NCBI GenBank assembly: GCA_040223615.1
Contig: JAVKFY010000064.1
Span: 18,930-82,929, forward strand
DNA length: 64,000 nucleotides
Source: JAVKFY01 sp040223615
Lineage (GTDB): Bacteria > Pseudomonadota > Alphaproteobacteria > GCA-2731375
Direction: 5' to 3'
Part shown: piece by piece, positions 25,828 to 35,355 of the stretch
How the letters are laid out: every line of letters begins with the position of its first letter
How positions within the stretch are numbered: the first letter of the stretch is position 1
The notes under the pieces: generated by a model
Seen by the model: the letters and a program-made list of their open reading frames with translations, nothing else
Told to the model about the DNA's origin: nothing
Database searches by the model: none
Translations under genes and position numbers: made by a program

Positions 25828-26805
25828 ATGGCATTGAGGCAATCACTTCTGATGGCGGCGACGGCAGCGGCGCTGGCGCTGTCGGCCGCCGCGCGGGCCG
25901 ACGAGGCGACGCTGAACGCCGCGAGCTGCTTCCCGATCGGCAGCCCGGTGTCGAAGCCTTTCGAGGCGCTGGTCGACGCGGTCAACGAGCGCGGCAAGGG
26001 CGTGGTGCAGATCAAACTGGTTGGTGGCGCGCCGGCGATCGGCAGCCCGTTCACCCTGACCCAGAAGATGGCCGCCGGAGCCTACGACATGGTCGGCTGC
26101 ACCGAGGCCTATTTCGGCAACGTGCTGCCGGAAGCCCCGGTGATGCGTTTCGCCGAGAAGACCTATAGCGAGCTGCGCCAGAATGGCGGCCTCGACTACA
26201 TGCAGAAGCTGTTCCACGCCAAGGGCATTCATTTCATCGCCCGGCACCACGACTTCGGCCCGTTCCACCTGTGGCTGACGGACCCGATCGACAAGCCCGA
26301 CCTGACCGGCCTGCACCTGCGCGTGTCGCCGGTCTACACCGCCTTCTTCAAGGCGATGGGCGCCACCGTGCAAACCTCCAACATCGCCCAGGTCTACACC
26401 TACATGGAGAACGGCACGGTGGGCGGCTACGGCTGGCCGGCGCTGGGCTGGGTGCCGGCGTGGATCAAGGTGACCAAGGTGCGGGTCGAGCCCGGCTTCT
26501 ACAACTCCACGCTGCACACGCTGGCGAACCTGAAGAAGTGGGAATCGCTGAGCGCCGAGCAGCAGGCGGTGCTGAACGCGGTTGGCCTGGAGTTCGAGGC
26601 GCGCTCGGAGCCGAACAGCGCCGAACTCACCGCGGCGCTGAAGAAGCAGAAGGAATGGATGGCCAGCGAGGGCATGGCGACGGTGACCTTCACCGGCGCC
26701 GACGCTGAGAAGTGGCTGACGACCGCGAGTGACGCCGGCTGGGCCGAAGTCACCGAGCGCAGCCCCGAGCACGCCGCCAAGCTGCGCGAGCTGTTCACCA
26801 AGTAA
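25828..26805 (+). CDS. TRAP transporter substrate-binding protein (DctP family)
   Basis: The periplasmic receptor of a TRAP uptake system for a carboxylate or similar anion. The 325-residue precursor has a signal peptide MALRQSLLMAATAAALALSA with cleavage near AARA-DE. The mature part shows GGAPAIGSPFTLTQKMAAGAYDM, the ligand-binding Arg region LTGLHLRVSPVY and the domain-closing segment NIAQVYTYMENGTVGGYGWP. Start ATG at 25828 follows GGGAG. The small and large permease genes follow directly. The ligand cannot be named. Confidence 0.92.
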   Translation: MALRQSLLMAATAAALALSAAARADEATLNAASCFPIGSPVSKPFEALVDAVNERGKGVVQIKLVGGAPAIGSPFTLTQKMAAGAYDMVGCTEAYFGNVLPEAPVMRFAEKTYSELRQNGGLDYMQKLFHAKGIHFIARHHDFGPFHLWLTDPIDKPDLTGLHLRVSPVYTAFFKAMGATVQTSNIAQVYTYMENGTVGGYGWPALGWVPAWIKVTKVRVEPGFYNSTLHTLANLKKWESLSAEQQAVLNAVGLEFEARSEPNSAELTAALKKQKEWMASEGMATVTFTGADAEKWLTTASDAGWAEVTERSPEHAAKLRELFTK

Positions 26806-26874
26806 CGCGGCAACGAACGCGCAGGCGCGGGCGTCCACCGGCGCCCGCGCCGACGTGCAAGGGATACGGTTTGC

Positions 26875-27387
26875 GTGGGCAAGCTTCTCGAAGCCGTCGA
26901 GGCGGCCTTCAACCGGCTGATCTTCGCGCTGGCGGCGCTGGTCGCGCTCTCCATCGGCCTGATCACGGTCGGCATCGCGCTTAACCTGGTGCTGCTGAAG
27001 ACCGGCACCGGCAGCATCTGGTGGCTCTACGAGGCGGTGGAGTACACGCTCTATGTCGGCGTGTTCATCGCCGCGCCGTGGGTGTTGCAGCAAGGCGCGC
27101 ACGTGCGCGTCGACGTGCTGACCGCGGCCCTGCCCCGGCGCCTGTCGATGCGCCTGGAGCAGCTGCTTGATGTCGCCGGCGCGGCGCTGTGCGCGGTGCT
27201 CTGCTACTACGGCGCCCGGGCCGCGACAATGGAGTTCGAGTTCGGCACCCTGCCGGACAAGGACCTGCGGATCGCGAACTGGATCATGCTGACGATCTTC
27301 GCCGGCGCCTTCGCCCTGCTCGGCATCGAGTTCCTGCTGCGCATCCGCCGCGCCGGCGAGACGATCCGCACCGAGGCGGGCCTGTAG
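26875..27387 (+). CDS. TRAP transporter small permease (DctQ family)
   Basis: A 170-residue inner-membrane protein with four predicted helices: FALAALVALSIGLITVGIAL, YTLYVGVFIAAPWVLQQ, LLDVAGAALCAVLCYYGA and IMLTIFAGAFALLGIEFLL. The motif PWVLQQGAHVRVDVL between helices two and three is diagnostic for DctQ. The start is GTG at 26875. It sits between the receptor and large permease genes. Confidence 0.9.
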   Translation: MGKLLEAVEAAFNRLIFALAALVALSIGLITVGIALNLVLLKTGTGSIWWLYEAVEYTLYVGVFIAAPWVLQQGAHVRVDVLTAALPRRLSMRLEQLLDVAGAALCAVLCYYGARAATMEFEFGTLPDKDLRIANWIMLTIFAGAFALLGIEFLLRIRRAGETIRTEAGL

Positions 27388-27404
27388 GCCCCATGGAGCG
27401 CTAG

Positions 27405-28850
27405 ATGGAATGGTACGCGGCGCTCAGCCTGCTGCTCGGCACCGTCTGCGTGCTGATGTTCCTCGGCCTGCCGGTGGCGCTGGCCTTCTTCGCCGCCAAC
27501 GTGCTCGGCACCTACCTGTTCATCAACGGCGACATCGGCCTGGTGTTCATGCCGATGGAATTTCACAACGCGATCAAGTTCACGCTGGCGCCGATCGCGA
27601 TGTTCCTGCTGATGGGCGAGATCCTGTTGCAGACCGGCGTGGCGTTCAAGGCTATCGGCGCCATCGACCGGATGATCTCGCGCGTGCCCGGGCGGCTGGC
27701 CGTGGTCTCGGTGGTCGGTGGGACGGTGTTCTCGTCGCTCAGCGGTTCGACCATCGCCAACACCGCGATCCTGGGCTCGGTGCTGCTGCCCGACATGGTC
27801 AAGCGGGGCTACAAGCCGAGCATCGCCATGGGGCCGATCATGGCCGTGGGCGGCATCGCCATGCTGATCCCGCCATCGGCGCTGGCGGTGCTGCTGGCCA
27901 GTCTGGCGGAACAGTCGGTGGCGCAGTTGCTGGTGGCCGGCATTGTGCCCGGCATCCTGATGGCGGTGCTGTTCCTGGCCTACGTGATCGGGCGTTGCGT
28001 GCTGGACCCGAGCCTGGCACCGACCTATTCGCTCGACGACAGCCAGTATGACGAGCCGCTGAGCATCGCATTGAAGCGCGGCGACCGCGTGGTGTGGCGT
28101 GCCAGCTACCAGGGCCGCTGGTGCCGGGCGCTGAACCGCACCCTGCCCTTCGTGCTCTACATCCTGCCGCTGTTCTCGATCTTCGTGGTCGTGGTCGGCT
28201 CGATCTTCTTCAAGCTCGCGGCGCCGACCGAGGCGGCCGCGCTGGGCTGCGTGGCGGCGCTGGCGGCCTGCTGCTTCTTCAAGTTGTTCAAGAACACGAT
28301 CTCGATCAGCGGCATCGAGGGCGCCGACTTCACCTGGCGCGCGATCGCCAAGGCGCTGATGGAGTCGGCCAAGATCAACACCATGATCCTGTTCATCATC
28401 GCCGGCTCGCTGGTGTTCTCGCAAGCGCTGTCGAATTCCGGCGCCACCGACGGCCTGCTCCAGCAGGTCACCGCGATGGACCTGACGCCGCTCACCGTGG
28501 TGCTGGTGATGATGGGCGTGCTGCTGTTCCTGGGCGCGTTCATGGACCAGGTCAGCATGCTGCTGCTCACCCTGCCGTTCTTCCTGCTGGGCTCGACGTC
28601 GTTGCAGGCGGTGTTCCAGATCGACGTCGTCTGGCTGATGGTGCTGATGCTGATCGCCATGGAGATCAGCCTGCTGACCCCGCCCTTCGGCCTGCTGCTC
28701 TACGTCATGAAGGGCGTCGCCGACTTCCCGGTGACGCTGGGCCAGGTGGTGCGCTCCGCCCTGCCCTTCATCCTGATCGAGATGGCCGTGCTGGTGCTGC
28801 TGATCGCGGTCCCGGAAGTCGCCACCTGGCTACCCAAGCAGATCAGATAG
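27405..28850 (+). CDS. TRAP transporter large permease (DctM family)
   Basis: A 481-residue DctM permease that carries substrate across the inner membrane with sodium or proton symport. Repeated hydrophobic helices and the family segments FLGLPVALAFFAANVLG, SGSTIANTAILGSVLLPDM, GPIMAVGGIAMLIPPSAL, FLGAFMDQVSMLLLTLP and LTPPFGLLLYVMKGV are present. ATG at 27405 is 17 nt after the small permease stop with GGAG upstream. At about 30-50 residues beyond the usual length, it has an extra loop near residues 200-240. Confidence 0.93.
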   Translation: MEWYAALSLLLGTVCVLMFLGLPVALAFFAANVLGTYLFINGDIGLVFMPMEFHNAIKFTLAPIAMFLLMGEILLQTGVAFKAIGAIDRMISRVPGRLAVVSVVGGTVFSSLSGSTIANTAILGSVLLPDMVKRGYKPSIAMGPIMAVGGIAMLIPPSALAVLLASLAEQSVAQLLVAGIVPGILMAVLFLAYVIGRCVLDPSLAPTYSLDDSQYDEPLSIALKRGDRVVWRASYQGRWCRALNRTLPFVLYILPLFSIFVVVVGSIFFKLAAPTEAAALGCVAALAACCFFKLFKNTISISGIEGADFTWRAIAKALMESAKINTMILFIIAGSLVFSQALSNSGATDGLLQQVTAMDLTPLTVVLVMMGVLLFLGAFMDQVSMLLLTLPFFLLGSTSLQAVFQIDVVWLMVLMLIAMEISLLTPPFGLLLYVMKGVADFPVTLGQVVRSALPFILIEMAVLVLLIAVPEVATWLPKQIR

Positions 28851-28939
28851 GCGTCGCCCGGCCGGTGGCGGCGCGCCGGCACGGGTGATAGAGAGGATGT
28901 CGTCTAGCCAGCTATGATTCGCCGAGCCAGAGCCTTCTC

Positions 28940-30046
28940 ATGTTGATCAGATATGCTCTCGGAAGCGTGCTGGGGTTGCTGGTTGTCTGGCTTTTGACCG
29001 CAGTGCTGCTGCCGGGCGCGCCGCCGTGGATCTACGACGAGGTGATGGAGACGGCGAACCTGGCGCCGGGCCACGTGCGCTACGTTGGCGAGGATTTCGG
29101 CCACATCGAACAGGCGAGCGCGCTCGGGTTCGACCTGGACGGCATCGACCTGGGCCGGGACAAGGTGCTGATTTGGGGTGACTCGCAGGTTCACGCGTTG
29201 TCGCTGGAGACCGGCGAACGACTGCATACCCAACTCGAAGAGCGGCGCCGCGAATCCCGGATCGACTACACCGCCGTATCGCTGGGCCGCGGCGGCTACA
29301 GCGTCGCCGACTGGCACCACCGCATGCCGATCGGCGAGCGCGTCTACGCGCCGGTTGCGGCGCACATCATCCTGATCAGCGCGGTGCACGATTTGCTGCC
29401 GGGTGGCGAAGGCGAGCGCAACGACCGCCTGGTGGACGGCCAGCCGCCGCGCTTCATCCAGGCCAAGGCGACCGAGCATCGCGCACACGCGGCAAGCCTG
29501 AACAGCCTCGCGCCCGCGTGGGTGCGACAGGCCGGGCTATATCCGATATTTCGCGAGCTATGGGTCGGCCGACCGCTGGTCACCGGCTACCTGCGGCCGT
29601 CGCACTGGCTGGCGCGACTGCGTGAAGTGCAGAGCGCCGCGCCTGCACCAGCCGGCGACGGCGACCGGCCGCGCTTCTCTGTCGCCAATGCCCACGACAT
29701 CTGGCGCTGGGTATTGCCGGCGCTGCGGGCGCGGACGGCGCTGCCGGTGGTGCTGGTCTATGCGCCCCGGGTCCCGCGACTGGCCGGCGGACGATTGCTC
29801 ACCGACGATCCGCATGCGCCATGGGTGGCGGCGTTGCGCGAAGTTGCGGCGGCGAATGGCATCGGCATTGTCGATATGCGCGAGCGGTTCCGTCGCTTCT
29901 ACGCGAGCGAGCGACGCTTCCCACGCGGCTACGCGACCTCGCGGCCAGACGCTGGCCACATCAACGCCGCCGGAATGTCATTGATTGCCGAGGCGATCGC
30001 GGAGGCTTATCCAAGCAGGGCAAGCTACGGCGCCGCGCCGGAATGA
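28940..30046 (+). CDS. SGNH/GDSL-like membrane-anchored hydrolase
   Basis: A 368-residue protein with one N-terminal membrane anchor (LGSVLGLLVVWLLTAVLL) and an extracytoplasmic SGNH-type domain. Block I is WGDSQVHALS (Ser nucleophile region near residue 80), block II GRGGYSVADWH, and block V RPDAGHINAAG with the Asp/His pair. It overlaps the MBOAT gene by ATGA, so the two are coupled; such pairs (AlgI with AlgJ/AlgX, or PatA/PatB) O-acetylate surface glycans. It probably transfers acetyl groups rather than simply hydrolysing esters. No glycan synthesis genes are nearby. Confidence 0.8.
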   Translation: MLIRYALGSVLGLLVVWLLTAVLLPGAPPWIYDEVMETANLAPGHVRYVGEDFGHIEQASALGFDLDGIDLGRDKVLIWGDSQVHALSLETGERLHTQLEERRRESRIDYTAVSLGRGGYSVADWHHRMPIGERVYAPVAAHIILISAVHDLLPGGEGERNDRLVDGQPPRFIQAKATEHRAHAASLNSLAPAWVRQAGLYPIFRELWVGRPLVTGYLRPSHWLARLREVQSAAPAPAGDGDRPRFSVANAHDIWRWVLPALRARTALPVVLVYAPRVPRLAGGRLLTDDPHAPWVAALREVAAANGIGIVDMRERFRRFYASERRFPRGYATSRPDAGHINAAGMSLIAEAIAEAYPSRASYGAAPE

Positions 30047-31431
30047 TTTTCTCGACCGTCGAGTTCCTGGTCTTCTTCGTTGGCTTCGTGCTGGCTGGGC
30101 TGGTCGTCTGCCGACTGCTGCTACCGTTCTGGTGCGAGAAGGCCTTCCTGCTGCTGGCCAGCTACCTGTTCTATGGCATGTGGGATTGGCGCTTCTGCGC
30201 CCTGATCGCCGTCTCGACCCTGATCGACTACGTGCTCGGCCAGGCGATCGCGGCGGAGGGCAACCTGGCTCGGCGACGCTGGCTGCTGACCCTGTCGATC
30301 GTCGCCAACCTGTCGGTGCTCGGTTTCTTCAAGTATTTCAATTTCTTCGTCGACCAACTCCTGGCCGTGCTGCCGTTCGCGACGGCCGACGAGGTGCTCC
30401 GGGTGATCCTGCCGGTCGGTATCTCCTTCTACACCTTCCAGACCATGAGCTACTCGATCGACGTGTTCCACCGCCGCATCCCGGCGGAGCGGCTCTTGCT
30501 CAATTTCGCGCTGTTCGTCGCCTTCTTCCCACAGCTCGTGGCCGGGCCGATCGTGCGCGCCAGCCTGTTCCTGCCGCAGCTCCAGACCGCGCCACGGGTA
30601 TCCATACGCGCGATGCACTCGGCGCTGATCGTCTTCTCGCTCGGCCTGTTCAAGAAGGTGATGGTCGCCGACCGGCTGGCCGAGTTCGTCGACATTACCT
30701 TCGACAATCCCGGCCTGTTCGACGCCGCCACGACCTGGCTGTCGGTGCTCGCGTTCGGCGTTCAGATATACGCCGACTTCTCCGGCTACTCCGACATGGC
30801 CTATGGCGTGGCGCTGGTAATGGGCTACCGGCTGGTGCGCAACTTCCGGCTGCCCTACCTGGCCATCGACCCGTCGGATTTCTGGCGCCGCTGGCATGTC
30901 TCGCTGTCGTCGTGGCTGCGCGACTACCTCTACATCCCGCTGGGCGGCAGCCGGCAGGGCCGGCTGGCGACGACGCGCAACGTGATCATCACCATGACGC
31001 TGGGCGGCCTGTGGCATGGCGCGGCCTGGCGTTTCGTCGCCTGGGGCCTGCTGCACGGGGCGTTGATCGTCTGCGGGCACCAGCTCGGCCGCCTGCGCCT
31101 GTGGCCACGCCGGGTCGGCGGCTGGGCGGTCACCGTCGGCGCCGTGTTCCTGATCTGGGTGTTCTTCCGGGCCACGACTTTCGAGGGCGCGGTGGCGATC
31201 TACGGCCAGCTCTTCGTGCCCGGACCGGGCATCGCCTGGCCAGCGCCCTACCCCATCCTGATCATCGCCGGATTGGCCGCGCATCACGCGGTGCTGGCGA
31301 GCCGCTGGCGACGGCACGCGTTCGTCACGCGGCGCAACCCGCTGACGCCGTTCATCTTGCCGTTCTGCTGGCTGCTGCCGATGTTCTTCCATCCGCGGGC
31401 GTTCCAGCCCTTCATCTATTTCCAGTTCTAG
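30043..31431 (+). CDS. MBOAT family O-acyltransferase (AlgI-like)
   Basis: A 462-residue polytopic inner-membrane protein of the MBOAT family, which passes acyl groups from the cytoplasm to an external partner. It starts MIFSTVEFLVFF, as AlgI homologues do, and has FFKYFNFF, VGISFYTFQTMSYSIDVF, YADFSGYSDMAYG, FWRRWHVSLSSWLRDYLYIPLGGSR and the catalytic His in LGGLWHGAAWRFVAWG. The ATG at 30043 overlaps the SGNH gene stop. The isochorismate-synthase-like gene follows after 11 bp. Confidence 0.93.
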   Translation: MIFSTVEFLVFFVGFVLAGLVVCRLLLPFWCEKAFLLLASYLFYGMWDWRFCALIAVSTLIDYVLGQAIAAEGNLARRRWLLTLSIVANLSVLGFFKYFNFFVDQLLAVLPFATADEVLRVILPVGISFYTFQTMSYSIDVFHRRIPAERLLLNFALFVAFFPQLVAGPIVRASLFLPQLQTAPRVSIRAMHSALIVFSLGLFKKVMVADRLAEFVDITFDNPGLFDAATTWLSVLAFGVQIYADFSGYSDMAYGVALVMGYRLVRNFRLPYLAIDPSDFWRRWHVSLSSWLRDYLYIPLGGSRQGRLATTRNVIITMTLGGLWHGAAWRFVAWGLLHGALIVCGHQLGRLRLWPRRVGGWAVTVGAVFLIWVFFRATTFEGAVAIYGQLFVPGPGIAWPAPYPILIIAGLAAHHAVLASRWRRHAFVTRRNPLTPFILPFCWLLPMFFHPRAFQPFIYFQF

Positions 31432-31442
31432 GTCGGTATCGA

Positions 31443-32597
31443 ATGGCCATCGCGGAAATCATACGGCGGCTTCTAGCGGCGGCGGACCGGGACCGGCGAC
31501 CGCTGGCCGTCTGGCGCCGGCCGGGCGGCGAACACGTGGAGGCCGTCGTGGGTCAGCGCGAGTTCGCGGCGCGTCCGGTATTCAATGGCAAGCCGGGCTT
31601 CGCGCTGGCTCGCTTCGACGCGCCGGGCGATGGGCCGGTCGAGGTGATCGAGGCCGACATCGTGGTTAAAGGCTCGGCACTGCGCTTCGCGGGCGGAGCG
31701 CGGCTGAACGACACACCGTCGAACGACGCACAACGCGCTTTGTTGGACGGCGCGGCGAGAACGACGACGCCGGTCCGGGCCGGCATGTCAGGGCGGACGC
31801 CGGCGATCACCGACGAGGCGACCTATCATGCGCTTGTTGCCGATGCCGTGGCGGCGATCGAAGCCGGGCGGTTCGCCAAGGTGGTGACCTCGCGGGCCGA
31901 ACCCCGGCCGCTACCGCCGGATACCGACCTTCTTGACCTGTTTGAGCGCCTGGCGAAGCGTTATCCGGCGGCGTTCGTCGCGCTGGTGACGCGGCCGGGC
32001 CGCGACGCGTGGCTGGTGGCGACGCCGGAGACGCTGCTGAGCTGGCGCGGCGGCGAGCTGCGCACGATGGCGCTGGCGGGAACGCAGATCCGGCCCGACG
32101 TTGCCGACCTGGCCACCGTGACCTGGGTCGACAAGCTGATCGAGGAACAGGCGATCGTGGCGCGTGACATCCGGCGCGCGTTCTCCACATGCGGCGTCAT
32201 CGACTACGTGGAGAGCGGGCCGCGCACCGTACGCGCCGCGAACCTCGTGCACCTGCGTTCCGAGTTCGTCGTGCCTGACGTGGCGCCGGACCTGGCTGCC
32301 CGGTTGCTGGGTGCCCTGCATCCGACGGCGGCGGTGTGCGGCCTGCCGAAGGCCGAGGCGGCGGCGTACCTACGCGAACGTGAAGGCTACGACCGGGCCT
32401 GCTATGCCGGGTTCCTGGGGCCGGTGAATATGGACGGCGGCACCGACCTGTTCGTCAATCTGCGCACCTCGCAGATCATCGGCGACACGCTCTTCCTCTA
32501 TGTCGGCGGCGGCATCGTCGCCGGCTCCGACCCGGCCACTGAGTGGGCCGAGACGGTGGCGAAGACGCGTACGGTCGGCGCGGTGCTCGACACCTAG
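31443..32597 (+). CDS. Isochorismate-synthase-like chorismate-binding enzyme
   Basis: A 384-residue chorismate-utilising enzyme of the MenF/EntC/DhbC group, which converts chorismate to isochorismate for menaquinone, siderophore or salicylate synthesis. Typical pieces are FAKVVTSRAEPRPL, FVALVTRPGRDAWLVATPETLLS, LAGTQIRPD, KLIEEQAIVARDIR, VHLRSEF, LHPTAAVCGLP and YDRACYAGFLGPVN. LAGTQIRP replaces the usual LAGTRPRG. The start ATG at 31443 gives family length; a very long upstream in-frame extension (to 29985) is the shadow of the MBOAT gene. No other isochorismate pathway gene is in view. The stop shares CTAG with the convergent ABC permease. Confidence 0.87.
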   Translation: MAIAEIIRRLLAAADRDRRPLAVWRRPGGEHVEAVVGQREFAARPVFNGKPGFALARFDAPGDGPVEVIEADIVVKGSALRFAGGARLNDTPSNDAQRALLDGAARTTTPVRAGMSGRTPAITDEATYHALVADAVAAIEAGRFAKVVTSRAEPRPLPPDTDLLDLFERLAKRYPAAFVALVTRPGRDAWLVATPETLLSWRGGELRTMALAGTQIRPDVADLATVTWVDKLIEEQAIVARDIRRAFSTCGVIDYVESGPRTVRAANLVHLRSEFVVPDVAPDLAARLLGALHPTAAVCGLPKAEAAAYLREREGYDRACYAGFLGPVNMDGGTDLFVNLRTSQIIGDTLFLYVGGGIVAGSDPATEWAETVAKTRTVGAVLDT

Positions 32598-33424
32598 GCG
32601 CGCCAGCGCAGGAAGTATTTTTCCGCGCGGTTGATCAGCCAGCTCACGCACAGGCCCAGGATCGACAGCATGGCGACCCCAGCGATCAGCTGGTCGGTCG
32701 CCATCAGGTTGCCGGCCAGCAGCACATACGCGCCGATACCGAACTCGGCGCCGATCATCTCCGCCGCGACCAGCAGGATGATCGAGATCGAGGCCGAGAT
32801 GCGCATGCCCGACAGGATCGCCGGCATGGCGCTCGGCAGCACGATCTTCCAGACGATGGCGGCGCGCGACAGGCCGAAGCTCTGGCCCATGCGGATCAGG
32901 CCGCGGTCGACCGCGTCGATGCCACCGTAGGTCGCGATCACGGTGGGGAAGAAGCTGCCAAACAGGATGGTGGCGACCTTGGAGCCCTCGCCGATGCCGA
33001 ACCAGATGATGAACAGCGGCAGCAGCGCGATCTTCGGGATCGGGAAGATCGCCGCCACCAGCGGCGCCAGTCCGGCCCGCGTGATCGAAAACAGGCCGAT
33101 CAGGGTCCCGACGGCCAGGCCCAGCAACGTGCCGGCAGTCCAGCCGGCGACCAGGCGGGTCAGCGACGCGGAAACGTGCTTCCACAACAGGCCGCTGTTC
33201 ACCAGGTCGGCGAAGGCCTGCAACGCCTCGCTCGGTGCCGGCAGGATCAGTGGCGTGATCACGCCGGTGCGCGAGCCGGCCTCCCAGAGCAACAGAAGCG
33301 CGGCGAACACGGCCGGGCCGACCCAGCGCTGCGGCTGCGGCGCGAAGCCGCCGCCGCGGAACGCGACCTGCCGGCTTCCGCCGGACCCATGCGGGCGGTC
33401 GTCGCCGGCGGGCACGTCAACCAT
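32594..33424 (-). CDS. ABC transporter permease (NitT/TauT/SsuC type)
   Basis: A 276-residue inner-membrane permease of the BPD family. About six helices are visible (VGPAVFAALLLLWEAG, LLGLAVGTLIGLFS, LPLFIIWFGIGEGSK and others), with the EAA-loop LPSAMPAILSGMRISASISI that contacts the ATPase. It overlaps the upstream ATPase gene by eight bases and is last in the operon SDR - phnM-like - receptor - ATPase - permease. Its stop codon shares the tetranucleotide CTAG with the convergent isochorismate synthase gene. Confidence 0.92.
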   Translation of the reverse strand: MVDVPAGDDRPHGSGGSRQVAFRGGGFAPQPQRWVGPAVFAALLLLWEAGSRTGVITPLILPAPSEALQAFADLVNSGLLWKHVSASLTRLVAGWTAGTLLGLAVGTLIGLFSITRAGLAPLVAAIFPIPKIALLPLFIIWFGIGEGSKVATILFGSFFPTVIATYGGIDAVDRGLIRMGQSFGLSRAAIVWKIVLPSAMPAILSGMRISASISIILLVAAEMIGAEFGIGAYVLLAGNLMATDQLIAGVAMLSILGLCVSWLINRAEKYFLRWRA

Positions 33425-34184
33425 CGGCGAGCTCCCGGTCGGCGGTGAGCGCTTCCTGGCGCATCATGTCCCATAGCTCCTGTTGCAGTTCGGCCAGGCG
33501 CGCGGCCTGGCTGGCGCGCTCTGGCACCGGCACGTCGATCTCGACCACGTCGCGGATCTCGCCCGGCCGGCGCGACAGCACAACGACGCGGTGCCCGAGC
33601 CGGACCGCCTCGTTGAGGTTGTGGGTGACGTAGCAGGCGGTGAAGCCCTCCCGCATCCACAGGCCGACGAGATCGTCGAGCAGCAGTTCGCGGGTCTGGC
33701 TGTCAAGCGCAGAGAGCGGTTCGTCCATCAGCAGCACGGCGGGATTGACCGCGAGCGCGCGGGCGATGGCGACACGCTGCTTCATGCCGCCGGAAAGCTG
33801 CTTGGGGAAGACGCCAGCGAAGTCGGCAAGCCGCGTGCGTTCCAGCACGTCGGCGATGCGGCTGTCGGTTTCGGTCTTGCCGAGGCGATGGCCCTCCAGC
33901 GCCAGCGAGACGTTGCCGGCGACGGTGCGCCACGGCAGCAGCGCGAAGTCCTGGAAGATGTAGGTCAGCGGGTTCAGCGAGTCAGCCGGCGGCTCGCCGA
34001 GCTGCAGCACCGCGCCTTGGCTCGGCCGCTCAAGACCGCCGATCAACCGCAGCAGCGTGGATTTGCCACAGCCGGATGGACCGATGATGCAGACGATCTC
34101 TCCGCTGGCGATCTTCAGATCGATGCCGCGCAGGACCTCAAGATCGCCATAGCGGTGCGACAGCCCGGCGATCTCAAGGTCCAT
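33417..34184 (-). CDS. ABC transporter ATP-binding protein (NitT/TauT type)
   Basis: A 255-residue ATPase subunit. Walker A is IGPSGCGKSTLLRLIGGL (about 36-53), the Q loop FQDFALLPWRTV, the signature LSGGMKQRVAIARAL, Walker B AVLLMDEPLSALD and the switch His VTHNLNEAV are all intact. It powers the permease encoded by the overlapping downstream gene and is 33 nt after the receptor gene. Confidence 0.95.
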   Translation of the reverse strand: MDLEIAGLSHRYGDLEVLRGIDLKIASGEIVCIIGPSGCGKSTLLRLIGGLERPSQGAVLQLGEPPADSLNPLTYIFQDFALLPWRTVAGNVSLALEGHRLGKTETDSRIADVLERTRLADFAGVFPKQLSGGMKQRVAIARALAVNPAVLLMDEPLSALDSQTRELLLDDLVGLWMREGFTACYVTHNLNEAVRLGHRVVVLSRRPGEIRDVVEIDVPVPERASQAARLAELQQELWDMMRQEALTADRELADG

Positions 34185-34217
34185 GACGGCTCGGCCAATA
34201 CGTTCCGGGGGGCGGCC

Positions 34218-35255
34218 TCAGTAGGTCTTCACGAAGCTCGCGTCGACGAGCTGTTCGATGCTGAGCGACTGCGGCACCAGATTCTGCTTCTGGAACCAGA
34301 TCATCTGCCGCGTCACATCGGTGAGGTGCAGCGCCGCGCCTTCGTTCAGGTTCATCGCGCCGGCTTGGATCGGCGGCGCCGCCTTCTCGTAGGGGCGATC
34401 GACATAGACATACTTGTGGATCGTCTTCGTCATCTCCTCCAGCTCAGCGGCGCTGCCTTCCTTGCGCACCATCACGCGATTGAAGTCGGCGATACCCTTG
34501 CCGTAGGCCTTGACGAAGCGGGCCACGATGTCGCGCCGCTCCTTGGTGTTCGCGGTCGAGGTGAACAGCGTCGAGATCTGGTACTCGGCGTAATTGTAGA
34601 GCCAGCCGATCTCCTTCGCCGCGCCGGCCTTGGTCAGCGCCTTGGCGATGTGCGGCACCATGATCATCGAGTCGACCTGGCCGCTCTTGAGCGCGCCGAT
34701 CATCGACCCGACCTTCTGCAGCGGCACCAGCTTGACGTCGGAGAGCGCAAAGCCCTCCTTCTCGGCGACACGCGCTGTCATGTAATGGAAGGTCGAGCCG
34801 ACCTGGGTCATCGCCAGCGAATGGCCCGGCAACTTCGCCGGCGAGGTCAGCCCCGCTTCATAGGCCTTGTTCGACGCCATGATCATCATGCCGTCGATGC
34901 CTTTTTTCTCGTGCAGCACGCCGGCGACGATCTTCACCGCGTCCTTCGCCGCCAGGTTCATCAGGCCGCCGGTGACACCGGCGATCCCGAAGTCGGCGTC
35001 GCCCGCCGCGACGGCCACCGCGATCGGCTGCGCTGCCTGGAAGAACTCGAAGCTGACGTCCAGGTTCTGCTCGGCGAAATAGCCCTTCTCCAGCGCGATG
35101 AAGCCGGCCGAGTGCGAGGTGAAGCGCAGCGCGCCCACCACCACCTTGTCGGCGGCCTGGGCCGTGGCCACGGCGCCACCGACGCCCAGCGCGGCGACCA
35201 GGCCAGCCGCCAGCGCGGCCCGGCGGTTGATGGAGAAGTTATTGATCTTGCTCAT
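34218..35255 (-). CDS. ABC transporter substrate-binding protein (NMT1/SsuA-like)
   Basis: A 345-residue receptor of the NMT1/THI5 or SsuA/TauA fold. The N-terminus FSINRRAALAAGLVAALGVGGAVATAQA resembles a Tat signal cleaved before ADKVVVGALRF. Family features are LRFTSHSAGFIALEKGYFAEQNLDV, ALKSGQVDSMIMVP and GIADFNRVMV. Relatives bind sulfonates, nitrate, pyrimidine precursors or phosphonate-like anions. The neighbouring PhnM-like gene makes an organophosphorus or amide-type ligand conceivable, but the ligand is unknown. GGGAGTGATAC precedes the ATG. Confidence 0.9.
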   Translation of the reverse strand: MSKINNFSINRRAALAAGLVAALGVGGAVATAQAADKVVVGALRFTSHSAGFIALEKGYFAEQNLDVSFEFFQAAQPIAVAVAAGDADFGIAGVTGGLMNLAAKDAVKIVAGVLHEKKGIDGMMIMASNKAYEAGLTSPAKLPGHSLAMTQVGSTFHYMTARVAEKEGFALSDVKLVPLQKVGSMIGALKSGQVDSMIMVPHIAKALTKAGAAKEIGWLYNYAEYQISTLFTSTANTKERRDIVARFVKAYGKGIADFNRVMVRKEGSAAELEEMTKTIHKYVYVDRPYEKAAPPIQAGAMNLNEGAALHLTDVTRQMIWFQKQNLVPQSLSIEQLVDASFVKTY

Positions 35256-35355
35256 GTATCACTCCCATTCGGGGGCAACGACCCGCCCCGACTTTCGGGC
35301 CAGAGTCATGGCGGCTCAGCGTCGCTGTTGCAAGGCAAAAGCGGGTCGGGAGCGC

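Noticed and set aside
29985..31442. Upstream extension of the isochorismate-synthase frame
   Set aside because: It runs through the MBOAT gene in another phase; the family starts at 31443.
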